64,000 nt of DNA from CAVYOE01 sp963770155. GTDB lineage: Bacteria; Actinomycetota; Thermoleophilia; Solirubrobacterales; 70-9. The number at the start of each line of letters is the position of its first letter. The first letter of the stretch is position 1. Location: assembly GCA_963770155.1 (NCBI GenBank), contig CAVYOE010000001.1, positions 620,001 to 684,000 on the forward strand, given 5' to 3'. Shown here one piece after another: positions 1 through 7,332 of this stretch. The position numbers were made by a program, and so were the translations under genes. Below the pieces are notes generated by a model. The model made no database searches. It worked only from the letters and a program-made list of their open reading frames with translations, and had not been told where the DNA came from.

Positions 1-51
1 CCAGTCGAGCGGGCCCTCGTTCATCGGGGCAGCGTCCACGTGGGCGCTCAC
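1..51 (-). CDS. possible start of a gene running off the left edge
   Basis: A GTG at 51-49 overlaps the leuD stop by four bases (GTGA) and opens a frame reading MSAHVDAAPMNEGPLDW to the window edge. The tight overlap is the same as other gene junctions in this window, so it is probably the next gene of the leu operon. Only 17 codons are visible and I do not recognise the product. Confidence 0.35.
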   Translation of the reverse strand, partial: MSAHVDAAPMNEGPLDW

Positions 52-650
52 AGAGCGGTCGTCACGGGTCCGCGCGTCCCGCCCTCGCCCGCCTCGAACG
101 CGTCGATCGTCTCCGCCCGGCGTTCGGTCATGGCGATGTCGTCGAGCCCCTCGAGCAGCCGGTGCTTGATCTCCTGGTCGATCTCGAACTTGAAGACTCC
201 GTGCGACGGCGCCTCCTCCGCTTCGCGTCCGGGGGCGCCGGCGGCGCAGTTGACGGTCTGGTCGTCGAGGTCGATCCGGGCCTCGCCCGCCGCAGCGACG
301 GCACGGCATTCCTCCTCGGCCAGGATCACGGGAAGCAGTCCGTTCTTGGTGCAGTTCGAATAGAAGATGTCCGAGAAGGAGGGCGCGATCACGGCCTTGA
401 AGCCGTAGTCGGCCAGCGCCCAGACCGCGTGCTCGCGGGAGGAGCCGGAGCCGAAGTTGCGGCCGGTGACGAGGATTGGGTGCGGTTCGAGCGCGATCTC
501 GCCGGAGCGGAACCAGTCGTAGAAGAGGAATTCGCCGAAGCCGGTGCGCTCGATCCGCTTCAGGAACTGCTTGGGAATGATCTGATCGGTATCGACGTCG
601 GCGCGGTCGAGCACCGCGACCTTGCCCTCGATCACCTCGAACGGCTGCAT
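48..650 (-). CDS. leuD: 3-isopropylmalate dehydratase small subunit
   Basis: This is the swivelling small subunit of isopropylmalate isomerase, which pairs with LeuC to interconvert 2- and 3-isopropylmalate in leucine synthesis. The 200-residue protein has the family signature: an N-terminal DADVDTDQIIPKQFL-like stretch (seen as DRADVDTDQIIPKQFL) and GRNFGSGSSREHA around residue 70. The start ATG at 650 shares its A with the TGA of leuC (TGATG), implying translational coupling. An upstream in-frame extension to 848 exists but lies inside leuC and lacks family similarity, so it is rejected. A longer-than-usual C-terminal tail rich in E and G is present. Confidence 0.97.
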   Translation of the reverse strand: MQPFEVIEGKVAVLDRADVDTDQIIPKQFLKRIERTGFGEFLFYDWFRSGEIALEPHPILVTGRNFGSGSSREHAVWALADYGFKAVIAPSFSDIFYSNCTKNGLLPVILAEEECRAVAAAGEARIDLDDQTVNCAAGAPGREAEEAPSHGVFKFEIDQEIKHRLLEGLDDIAMTERRAETIDAFEAGEGGTRGPVTTAL

Positions 651-2038
651 CAGCTCCACTCCCTGATATCGACGAAGTGACCCTCGATCGCCGCGGCGGC
701 CGCCATCGTCGGGCTCATCAGGTGGGTGCGTCCGCCGGCACCCTGGCGGCCCTCGAAGTTTCGGTTGCTGGTGGAGGCACATCGCTCGCCCTGGGCGAGG
801 ATGTCGGGGTTCATTCCCAGGCACATCGAGCAGCCGGCGCCCCGCCACTCGAACCCGGCCGCGCGAAAGACCTCGTCGAGACCCTCCTGCTCGGCCTGGC
901 TCTTGACCTGCGCGGAGCCCGGCACGACCATGGCGCGGACCGAGTCGGCGACCTTCTTACCTTCTACGGCGCGGGCGGCCTCCCGCAGGTCGGAGATCCG
1001 CGAGTTCGTGCAGGAGCCGATGAAGACGCGCTCGGGGCGGATCTCCTTCATCGGGGTGCCCGGCTTCAGGTCCATGTAGGCAAGGGCTCGTTCGGCGGAC
1101 TCGCGATCGGCAGGCGAGTCCATCCGGGTGGGATCGGGGACCTCGCCGGCAACCTCGACCACCATGCCGGGAGTCGTACCCCAGGTCACCATCGGCGAGA
1201 TCTCGGAGGCGTCGATCTGCTCCTCGCGATCAAAGCCGGCACCGTCATCGGTGGGCAGCCGGCGCCAGCGCGCGACGGCGTCGTCCCAGTCGGCGGGGAC
1301 CCCGGGCCGCCCCTGCATGTATTCGAAGGTCGTCTCGTCAGGGGCGATCATGCCGGCGCGCCCGCCGCCCTCGATCGTCATGTTGCAGATCGTCATCCGC
1401 TGCTCCATGGTCAGCGCCTCGATCGGAGGACCGGCGTACTCGACGGCGTGGCCCGCCATGCCGCCGGTGCCGAGACGGCCAATGGTCGCCAGGATCAGGT
1501 CCTTCGAGGTGACGCCTTCGGCCAGCGCGCCCGAGTAGTTGATCCGCATCGACTTCGGCTTCCGCTGGACCAGGCACTGGGTCGCGAGCACGTGCTCGAC
1601 CTCGGAGGTGCCGATCCCGAAGGCAAGCGCACCGAAGGCGCCGTGGGTCGAGGTGTGCGAGTCGCCGCAGACGATCGTCATCCCGGGCTGGGTCGCGCCG
1701 AGCTCCGGGCCGATCACGTGGACGATCCCCTGCCGGTCGGAGCCGAGGGAATAGATGGGAATTCCGAACTCCTCGCAGTTGCGCTCCAGCGTCTCGACCT
1801 GGACCCGGGAGAGCTCATCGGCGATCCGCCTGGCGACGTCGGTGCCGTCGGTGGGCACGTTGTGGTCGGCGGTGGCCAGCGTCTTGTCCGGCCGCCTCAC
1901 CTTCCGGCCTTCGAGACGCAGGCCCTCGAACGCCTGCGGAGAGGTCACCTCGTGCACGAGGTGGAGGTCGATGTAGATCAGCTCCTCGGCGACCTCGTGC
2001 TGCTCCCAGATCTTGTCGAACAGTGACTGCGGGTTCAT
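650..2038 (-). CDS. leuC: 3-isopropylmalate dehydratase large subunit
   Basis: LeuC is an aconitase-family protein that carries the 4Fe-4S cluster of isopropylmalate isomerase. The 462-residue length is normal. Cluster ligands are visible: Cys343 in GSCTNSR, and Cys403 and Cys406 in GCSMCLGMNPD. The region GDSHTSTHGAFGALAFGIG, near residue 125, is the usual substrate/cluster loop. The gene starts with ATG 18 bases after the XRE-cupin regulator stop and is coupled to leuD by TGATG. No clear Shine-Dalgarno precedes it, so it is probably read as part of the regulator transcript. Confidence 0.98.
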   Translation of the reverse strand: MNPQSLFDKIWEQHEVAEELIYIDLHLVHEVTSPQAFEGLRLEGRKVRRPDKTLATADHNVPTDGTDVARRIADELSRVQVETLERNCEEFGIPIYSLGSDRQGIVHVIGPELGATQPGMTIVCGDSHTSTHGAFGALAFGIGTSEVEHVLATQCLVQRKPKSMRINYSGALAEGVTSKDLILATIGRLGTGGMAGHAVEYAGPPIEALTMEQRMTICNMTIEGGGRAGMIAPDETTFEYMQGRPGVPADWDDAVARWRRLPTDDGAGFDREEQIDASEISPMVTWGTTPGMVVEVAGEVPDPTRMDSPADRESAERALAYMDLKPGTPMKEIRPERVFIGSCTNSRISDLREAARAVEGKKVADSVRAMVVPGSAQVKSQAEQEGLDEVFRAAGFEWRGAGCSMCLGMNPDILAQGERCASTSNRNFEGRQGAGGRTHLMSPTMAAAAAIEGHFVDIREWS

Positions 2039-2056
2039 GGGACGGTGGGTGATGAC

Positions 2057-2671
2057 CTAGGACCTTCGCAGGCCGGCGGCGACAACCGCCAGGAGCTCGG
2101 CCTCCCCGTCACCGGGGTTCTCGAAGTGATGAGGCAGGTCGGCGTCGAAGGTGACGCTGTCGCCCTCCCCGAGGGCATGCCGTGCGCCGTCGATCACCAG
2201 CACCGGCGAACCGGCGAGCACGACCGCCGTCTCGCGCGCACCGGGCTCATGCAGGGGCGGGTCGTCGGGGCCGCCGGTTGCCGTCCCCGGTGCCAGCTTG
2301 TGGGCCGAGACGTCTGCCCGTTGCCCCGGCAGCGGCGGGGTCAGCTCTTCGACCGCGTGACCGCCGCGGCGGCGCTTGCGCCGCTCGGCGCGACGGATCA
2401 CGACGACATGGGGTTCCTCGTCGAGGCGCAGGAGCTGGGAGAGGGTGAGCTCGAGCCCGGCGGCGATCTTCGCGGCAAGCGCCAGGGTCGGACTGGTCTC
2501 ACCGCGCTCGACCTGGGAGAGCATCGGCGCGCTCACCCCGCTGCGCTCGGCGAGGTCGCGCAGGGACAGGTCCATCGCCTCGCGCAAGGCGCGGACCCGG
2601 ACACCGACGGCCTGCGCCTCGGCGGCGTCCGGCGCATCCTTACTAGGGGTGGAGGCTGTCTTGACGGCCAT
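2057..2671 (-). CDS. XRE-family transcriptional regulator with C-terminal cupin
   Basis: A 204-residue DNA-binding regulator. Residues about 25-80 form a helix-turn-helix of the XRE type (core RDLAERSGVSAPMLSQVERG). The C-terminal half is a cupin sensor domain (PPLHEP...ETAVVLAGSPVLVIDG...GDSVTFDADLPHHFENPG) with His residues that could bind a metal or ligand. The architecture matches the PuuR/SutR-like HTH-cupin class, whose members sense small metabolites. It lies immediately upstream of leuC on the same strand, so it may control or be co-expressed with leuCD; that link is inference. ATG at 2671 is chosen because a TATCTT -10 box lies 8 bases upstream; the longer frame to 3133 runs inside the SDR gene. 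Confidence 0.9.
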   Translation of the reverse strand: MAVKTASTPSKDAPDAAEAQAVGVRVRALREAMDLSLRDLAERSGVSAPMLSQVERGETSPTLALAAKIAAGLELTLSQLLRLDEEPHVVVIRRAERRKRRRGGHAVEELTPPLPGQRADVSAHKLAPGTATGGPDDPPLHEPGARETAVVLAGSPVLVIDGARHALGEGDSVTFDADLPHHFENPGDGEAELLAVVAAGLRRS

Positions 2672-2679
2672 TGCCGTAC

Positions 2680-2685
2680 AAGATA
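2680..2685 (-). promoter_or_regulatory. -10 box of the XRE-cupin regulator
   Basis: TATCTT on the minus strand, 8 bases before ATG 2671; fits the TANNNT leaderless pattern seen throughout the window. Confidence 0.5.
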
Positions 2686-2700
2686 ACAGACGAACGTATG

Positions 2701-3450
2701 CTAACGACGCTGCTGTGTGGGCCGGATCAGGATCTCGTTGACGTTGACGTGCGGCGGGCGCGACACGGCGTAGAGGATTGCGTCGGCAATGTCCTCCGCC
2801 TGCAGCAGGTCGCCGATCTCCTCGCGCATCTTCTCCGTCGCTTCGACCACCATCGGGTTCGTGTTGTGCCCCTGGAGCTCGGTCTCTGTGAAGCCGGGCT
2901 CGATCACGGTGACGCGGATGTTCGAATGGAGACCCTCCTGCCGCAAGGCCTCGGAGAAGCCGGTGACCCCGAACTTGGTCAGGTTGTAGACGCCGACTCC
3001 CATGCTGGCCTGGCGGCCGGCAACCGAGGAGACGTTGACGATGTTCCCTCCGCCCGCTTCCCGGATCAGGGGCAGGGCCGCCTTGGTGCAGTAGACGAGC
3101 CCCAACGCGTTCACCTCGATCATCGTTCGCCACTCGTCCCCCTCCTGTGCTTCGAGCGGCCCGAGCAGCATCACCCCGGCGTTGTTGATGAGAATGTCGA
3201 GCCCGCCGAGATCGTCCGCTGCCTTCTGCACGAATCCCTCGGCGTCCTCCTGGTTGCTGACATCGGCCTCGAGCGCGGTCGCTGTGCCGCCGCCATCTTC
3301 GATCTTCTTTGCCAGCGCTTCGAGCCGGTCGGCACGCCGGGCCCCGAGCGCCACCTTCGCGCCCTCGCGCGCGAAGGCGAGCGCGGTCGCTTCGCCGATG
3401 CCCGACGAAGCTCCGGTGATTGCTGCCCGGCGTCCGTCTAGCGAGCCCAC
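2701..3450 (-). CDS. SDR family NAD(P)-dependent oxidoreductase
   Basis: A 249-residue classical short-chain dehydrogenase. It shows the cofactor loop TGASSGIG (residues 12-19), NNAG near residue 88, the catalytic Ser in NVSSVAG near 140, and the catalytic YNLTK (Tyr-x3-Lys) near 155. The C-terminus NEILIRPTQQ resembles the YdfG/serine-3-dehydrogenase-like subgroup, but the substrate cannot be read from the sequence. The GTG start is at 3450. The TAG stop of the upstream reductase ends 8 bases before it. Confidence 0.95.
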   Translation of the reverse strand: MGSLDGRRAAITGASSGIGEATALAFAREGAKVALGARRADRLEALAKKIEDGGGTATALEADVSNQEDAEGFVQKAADDLGGLDILINNAGVMLLGPLEAQEGDEWRTMIEVNALGLVYCTKAALPLIREAGGGNIVNVSSVAGRQASMGVGVYNLTKFGVTGFSEALRQEGLHSNIRVTVIEPGFTETELQGHNTNPMVVEATEKMREEIGDLLQAEDIADAILYAVSRPPHVNVNEILIRPTQQRR

Positions 3451-3457
3451 GCCAGTC

Positions 3458-3913
3458 CTATGCGACCGGTTCCAGGACTACGACGGGGATGCGACGTTCG
3501 GTCCGCCGCTGGTAGGACTTGTACGGCCTGTAGGCCTCCACCATCTGGGCCCAGAGCCGCTCCCTCTCCTCCCCCTCTGCTTCCCGGGCCCGGACCCGGC
3601 GCTTCTTCCCCTCCCACCAGGCGTTCGTCTCGGGATTTGCCATCAGGTTCAGGTACCAGGCGGGGTGCTTCTCGACGCCGCCCTTGGAGGCGATCACGAC
3701 AATGTTGTCTCCGTCGGCGGTCGCAATCAGAGGATGAGTCCGCTTCTTGCCGCTCTTGCGACCGACGTGCTCGACCAAGGCGACCGGGGCGCCCATCGAC
3801 TTCTTGCCGATCCGCCCGCGCGAGAGCTTGTAGGCGAGGACGTGTCCACGCGTCCCCACGTTCCAGATCCTCCAGAACGGGGAGTCCGCCTGGGGCGCGT
3901 CAGGGAGCTTCAC
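3458..3913 (-). CDS. deazaflavin (F420)-dependent nitroreductase family protein
   Basis: A 151-residue protein of the Ddn family of split-beta-barrel flavin/F420 reductases. Family signatures are VGRKSGKKRTHPLI (residues about 50-63) and ASKGGVEKHPAWYLNLMANP (about 74-93). Members use reduced F420 to reduce quinones, nitro compounds or activated alkenes; the actual substrate is unknown. GTG 3913 is chosen because similarity begins just after it and the longer frame lies within leuA. The gene follows leuA by 10 bases and precedes the SDR closely, so all three may form one transcript. Confidence 0.88.
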   Translation of the reverse strand: MKLPDAPQADSPFWRIWNVGTRGHVLAYKLSRGRIGKKSMGAPVALVEHVGRKSGKKRTHPLIATADGDNIVVIASKGGVEKHPAWYLNLMANPETNAWWEGKKRRVRAREAEGEERERLWAQMVEAYRPYKSYQRRTERRIPVVVLEPVA

Positions 3914-3923
3914 GCGGCGGAGT

Positions 3924-5534
3924 CTATGGCCCGGGCGTGCGCTCGGATGCGGCGTCGGCGGTCGCTGCCTCGGCTTCCTGGACGGCGGCGCCGTCGAGGG
4001 CGTTCGAAAGTGCCCTGAGGTAGGCCCGCGCCGAGGCCTCGATGATGTCAGTGGCGACTCCCTGGCCGCTGGCCAGGTTGCCACCGGCACGAAGCATCAC
4101 GGTCACCTCGCCGAGCGCGTCGTCGCCGCCGGTGACGGCGCCGACCCGGTACTCGCGCAGATCACACTCGACTTCGACCGCCTTCTGGATCGCACCGAAG
4201 ACGGCGTCGACCGGTCCGTCCCCGGAGGCCTCGCCGGTGACTTCGTCGCCGCTGTCGAGCCGCACGGTGACCCTTGCGTTGGGTGCGCGTTCGGTCCCCG
4301 CCGCAACCTCGAAGCCGGCCAGCCCATAACGCTCAGCCCGCTCGCGCATCTCGTCGGACACGATCGCCTCGAGGTCGAGCGCGGTCACCTGCTTCTTCTT
4401 GTCGGCGATCTCCTTGAATCGGTGGAAGGCCTGGTTCAGGGCGTTGCCCTCGACCTTGAAGCCCAGCTCCTGCAGGGCGTCCTTGAGCGCGTGCCGGCCG
4501 GAGTGCTTGCCGAGCACGATCGCGTTCGAGTCGAGCCCAACCTCGGTCGCGTCCATGATCTCGTAGGTCGAGCGCTCCTTCAAGACGCCGTCCTGGTGGA
4601 TTCCCGACTCGTGGGCGAAGGCGTTGCGGCCAACCACGGCCTTGTTGGGGGGCACGCCGTAGCCCGTGAAGCGGGAAACCATGCGGCTGGTCCGCGCCAG
4701 CTCGCGGGCGTTGAGCCCGGTGTCGAGTCCGTGCTCGTCCTTGCGGGTGCGAAGCAGCATCACGATCTCCTCGAGCGAGCAGTTGCCGGCGCGCTCCCCG
4801 ATGCCGTTGACCGCGCACTCGACTTGGCGAGCGCCGGCAAGCAGGCCGGCATAGGAGTTGGCGACGGCGAGGCCCAGGTCGTCGTGGCAGTGCACCGAGA
4901 CCTCGACCGCTTCGAGGCCCGGGACGAGTTCATAGAGCCGCTTGAAATAGGCGGAGTACTCCTCCGGCGTCGTGTAGCCCACCGTGTCGGGGATGTTGAC
5001 CACGGTCGCCCCCTCTTCGACCGCGATCGCGCAGACCTCGGCGGTGAACTCGACATCGGCACGGGTCGCGTCCATCGGCGAGAACTCGACGTCGTCGGTG
5101 TAGCTCTTCGCGAGCGCGACAGCCGCCTTTGCCTGTCCCTTGACGTCCTCGCGCGTCGTCTGGAGCTGGTGCTCGATGTGGATGTCCGAGGTCGAAATGA
5201 AGGTGTGGATGCGCGGTCGCTCCGAGTCCTTGATCGCGTTCCAGGCGGCGTCGATGTCGGCTTTGTGCGTCCGCGCGAGACCGCAGATGACCGGTCCGTC
5301 GACGTTGCGCGCGATCGCCTCGCAGGCCTCGAAGTCGCCGGGGGATGTGATCGGGAAGCCGGCCTCGATCACGTCGACGCCGAGGCGCGCGAGCTGCTGG
5401 GCGATCTCGACCTTCTCGCCGGTGTTGAGCGAGATCCCGGGCGACTGCTCGCCGTCGCGCAGGGTCGTATCGAATATGTGGACGCGATTCGCGTCGTCCA
5501 CTTCAGCTTTCTCGTTGGAGCCTTCGGGGCTCAT
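3924..5534 (-). CDS. leuA: 2-isopropylmalate synthase
   Basis: LeuA catalyses the first committed step of leucine synthesis, condensing acetyl-CoA with 2-oxoisovalerate. The 536-residue protein has the DRE-TIM catalytic domain with FDTTLRDGEQSPG near residue 20, HCHDDLGLAVANS near 215, and GIGERAGNCSLEE near 250. The C-terminal third, about residues 395-510, is the LeuA allosteric (leucine feedback) domain. The ATG at 5534 is preceded by a strong Shine-Dalgarno AAGGAG, unlike most first genes here. That ribosome site is a perfect complement of the Leu-codon run in the leader peptide at 5598-5657, so synthesis is probably controlled by leucyl-tRNA supply. Confidence 0.98.
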   Translation of the reverse strand: MSPEGSNEKAEVDDANRVHIFDTTLRDGEQSPGISLNTGEKVEIAQQLARLGVDVIEAGFPITSPGDFEACEAIARNVDGPVICGLARTHKADIDAAWNAIKDSERPRIHTFISTSDIHIEHQLQTTREDVKGQAKAAVALAKSYTDDVEFSPMDATRADVEFTAEVCAIAVEEGATVVNIPDTVGYTTPEEYSAYFKRLYELVPGLEAVEVSVHCHDDLGLAVANSYAGLLAGARQVECAVNGIGERAGNCSLEEIVMLLRTRKDEHGLDTGLNARELARTSRMVSRFTGYGVPPNKAVVGRNAFAHESGIHQDGVLKERSTYEIMDATEVGLDSNAIVLGKHSGRHALKDALQELGFKVEGNALNQAFHRFKEIADKKKQVTALDLEAIVSDEMRERAERYGLAGFEVAAGTERAPNARVTVRLDSGDEVTGEASGDGPVDAVFGAIQKAVEVECDLREYRVGAVTGGDDALGEVTVMLRAGGNLASGQGVATDIIEASARAYLRALSNALDGAAVQEAEAATADAASERTPGP

Positions 5535-5545
5535 CTGCTTCTCCT
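5534..5545 (-). promoter_or_regulatory. leuA ribosome-binding site with 12-nt anti-sequence in the leader
   Basis: The minus strand reads AGGAGAAGCAGA, ending in the A of the leuA start codon. It is the exact reverse complement of TCTGCTTCTCCT at 5617-5628 inside the leader peptide gene. Pairing would hide both the Shine-Dalgarno and the first base of the start codon. Confidence 0.75.
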
Positions 5546-5578
5546 TTCCTGACCTGATCGATGACCTTGACTTCGTCT

Positions 5579-5591
5579 GCGGCTCGGCCGC
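5579..5591 (-). promoter_or_regulatory. hairpin in the leuA leader, 3' of the leader peptide
   Basis: GCGGC-CGA-GCCGC (five G-C pairs, 3-nt loop) lies between the leader stop and the leuA Shine-Dalgarno. It may set the geometry of the longer pairing between leader and ribosome site. Confidence 0.4.
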
Positions 5592-5597
5592 CCAGCG

Positions 5598-5657
5598 CTA
5601 TTCCCCCCGAAGGGGGAGGAGAAGCAGAAGCGCGAGGCTGTCGAGCCGGTGCGTCAT
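5598..5657 (-). CDS. leucine-rich leader peptide of leuA (attenuator)
   Basis: A 19-codon frame, ATG 5657 to TAG 5598, reads MTHRLDSLALLLLLPLRGE. Eight of 19 residues are Leu and codons 10-14 are five consecutive Leu codons (CTT CTG CTT CTC CTC). It ends 63 bases before leuA. A TACTCT -10 box at 5670-5675 would start the RNA a few bases before its ATG. Right after the Leu run is a hairpin CCCCC-UUCG-GGGGG (about 5604-5617). There is no U-tract, so control of translation is more likely than classical termination. Leu-rich leaders upstream of leuA are known in actinobacteria; the direct pairing to the ribosome site is what I see here. Confidence 0.85.
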   Translation of the reverse strand: MTHRLDSLALLLLLPLRGE

Positions 5658-5669
5658 CGAACTGCTTGG

Positions 5670-5675
5670 AGAGTA
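5670..5675 (-). promoter_or_regulatory. -10 box for the leuA leader transcript
   Basis: TACTCT on the minus strand, 12 bases before the leader peptide ATG; expected transcript start is about 5 bases before that ATG. Confidence 0.45.
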
Positions 5676-5684
5676 GCGCAGCGG

Positions 5685-6278
5685 CTAGGGGAACTTGACT
5701 TTTCGCTCGCAGGCGACGGCACGGTCGCGTTCGCCCGGGCCGCCGTCGCAGAGGTCCCTGCCTGGGCCTCCGAGGCAGCGGTCACGCCCTTTCCCGCCGA
5801 AGCAGTCATCGCTGCCGCCAAGTCCGACGATTCGGTCGTTACCGGAGTCGCCGACGAGGGTGTCGGAGCGTTCAGTTCCAATCAGGGTGTCGTTCCCCGG
5901 GCCGCCCGTCACGTTGCCGCGGAAGCCGAGCCCCGGGCCGTGGGTGAGCCGGTCGTTTCCCCTCCGCAGGTACACGATCAGGAAGTCGAGGTTCGATGTG
6001 CACCGGACCCGGGTCGGCTCGACCTGGGTGCAGTTCGGCGTGGCAGCAGTCACGCCGACGGTATTGATGATCTCGAGGTCCTGAGTAGAGCCCGGCGCCG
6101 GTACGACCCGGTTGATCTGCACCTGGTCGTCAAGGCCGGAGGGGTCCGTGAGGCTGAGGAAGGCGCCGATCTCGAACGGCTTCGTTTCGACCACGAGCGC
6201 CGAGGCGCCGGCGGGAGCCGACAGAAGCAGTCCCAGGCCGACCAGCAGCACGGTCGTGGCCTTCTTCGGCCGGCTCAC
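5685..6278 (-). CDS. secreted protein with RTX-type calcium-binding repeats
   Basis: A 197-residue exported protein. Residues 1-27 form a Sec signal peptide (positive start, hydrophobic core LLVGLGLLLSAPAGASA). Residues about 125-180 contain hemolysin-type nonapeptide repeats (GGPGNDTLIG, SDTLVGDSGNDRIVGLGGSD) that normally fold into a Ca2+-filled beta-roll. The middle part is unassigned. The ATG overlaps the stop of the upstream quinone oxidoreductase by four bases (ATGA), so the two are co-translated. The role is probably extracellular or wall-associated; the ligand is unknown. A second protein of this type is at 26248-27168. Confidence 0.85.
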   Translation of the reverse strand: MSRPKKATTVLLVGLGLLLSAPAGASALVVETKPFEIGAFLSLTDPSGLDDQVQINRVVPAPGSTQDLEIINTVGVTAATPNCTQVEPTRVRCTSNLDFLIVYLRRGNDRLTHGPGLGFRGNVTGGPGNDTLIGTERSDTLVGDSGNDRIVGLGGSDDCFGGKGRDRCLGGPGRDLCDGGPGERDRAVACERKVKFP

Positions 6279-7303
6279 GGGACCAGGACGACCTTGCCGA
6301 CGTTCTTACGGTCGGCGATGTACTGGTGGGCGTCCCCCGCGCGGTCGAACGGAAAGGACTCGGCGACAACCGGGTTGATCCTGCCGGACTCCACTTCGGG
6401 CAGGAGCGGCTCGGTGATCCGGTCGAGTCCCTCGCGGTCCATCCAGGAGAGCATGTTGAGCCCGAACACTCCTTTGTTCTCGTTCATCATCTGCAGGCTC
6501 TTCCACCACGGCATCGTCGCGAACGGGGCGCGGACCATGCTGCTGACCGCCTTGCGCAGGCTCCGACCCTTCTCGTCCTGAGCCTCGGAGAGGCCGTACA
6601 TCACCAGTCGTCCCCCCTGGCGCAGGAGCCGGTAGTCCTTGCGGAAGCTGGTGGGCCCAATGGCGTCGATGATCAGATCGACCCCCTCCCCGTCGGTGAT
6701 CCGGTTCACCTCATCCTCGAAGTCGTTGTTTCGGTAGTCGATCGGGTGCTGCACCCCTTGCTCGCGAATAGCGTCGTGCTTCTGGGGGGAGGCCGTGCCG
6801 AAGATCTCCGCCATCCGGTTGCGGGCGAGCTGGGTCGCCGAGATCCCGACCCCGCCCGCAGCAGCGTGGATCAGGACCCGGTCGCCCTCGCGAAGGCTGC
6901 CCATCACGACCAGCGCCGCGAATGCGGTGGCATAGTTGACCGGAAAGGCCGCTCCCTGCTCGAAGCTCCAGTTCTCGGGCAGTGGCCAGGCCTGGTCGGC
7001 CGCGACGCAAACGAGCTCCTGCTGACCCCCGAAGCGGGTCCCGGCGAAGACGCGGTCGCCGACCTGGTGATCGGTGACTCCCTCCCCGATCGAATCGACC
7101 TCTCCGGCGACCTCGTAGCCGAGCACGCACGGCTTTTTCGGTGCATCGGGGTAGAGGCCGACGCGCGCCATGGTGTCGGCGAAGTTGATCCCGGCCGCCT
7201 TGACCGCGATCCGCACCTCGCCAGGCGCCGGCTCGGGATCGGGGCGTTCCTGGACCGCAAGCACCTCGGGCCCCCCGTTCCCGGTCACGACAACCGCTCT
7301 CAT
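6275..7303 (-). CDS. zinc-independent MDR family quinone oxidoreductase
   Basis: A 342-residue medium-chain dehydrogenase/reductase. The N-terminal GroES-like domain (GINFADTMARVGLYP; GYEVAGEV near residue 63) lacks the zinc-ligand cysteines. The C-terminal Rossmann domain has HAAAGGVGISATQLA (about residues 145-159), binding NADPH. This pattern fits the quinone oxidoreductase/VAT-1-like subgroup. The substrate is unknown. Start ATG 7303 is supported by a TAGAGT -10 box 9 bases upstream, and the gene is joined to the RTX-like gene by an ATGA overlap. Confidence 0.93.
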   Translation of the reverse strand: MRAVVVTGNGGPEVLAVQERPDPEPAPGEVRIAVKAAGINFADTMARVGLYPDAPKKPCVLGYEVAGEVDSIGEGVTDHQVGDRVFAGTRFGGQQELVCVAADQAWPLPENWSFEQGAAFPVNYATAFAALVVMGSLREGDRVLIHAAAGGVGISATQLARNRMAEIFGTASPQKHDAIREQGVQHPIDYRNNDFEDEVNRITDGEGVDLIIDAIGPTSFRKDYRLLRQGGRLVMYGLSEAQDEKGRSLRKAVSSMVRAPFATMPWWKSLQMMNENKGVFGLNMLSWMDREGLDRITEPLLPEVESGRINPVVAESFPFDRAGDAHQYIADRKNVGKVVLVP

Positions 7304-7312
7304 CGCGACGGG

Positions 7313-7318
7313 ACTCTA
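7313..7318 (-). promoter_or_regulatory. -10 box of the quinone oxidoreductase gene
   Basis: TAGAGT on the minus strand, 9 bases before ATG 7303; TANNNT leaderless pattern. Confidence 0.5.
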
Positions 7319-7332
7319 TTGCGCCAGTGCCG

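Noticed and set aside
677..2026. Long plus-strand open frame (449 codons) opposite leuC, and similar long frames opposite leuA, serA, argG and gltX
   Set aside because: GC-rich codon use makes the antisense frames of real genes open by chance. The translated sequences are Arg/Gly/Asp-rich without motifs, and the opposite-strand genes are certain.
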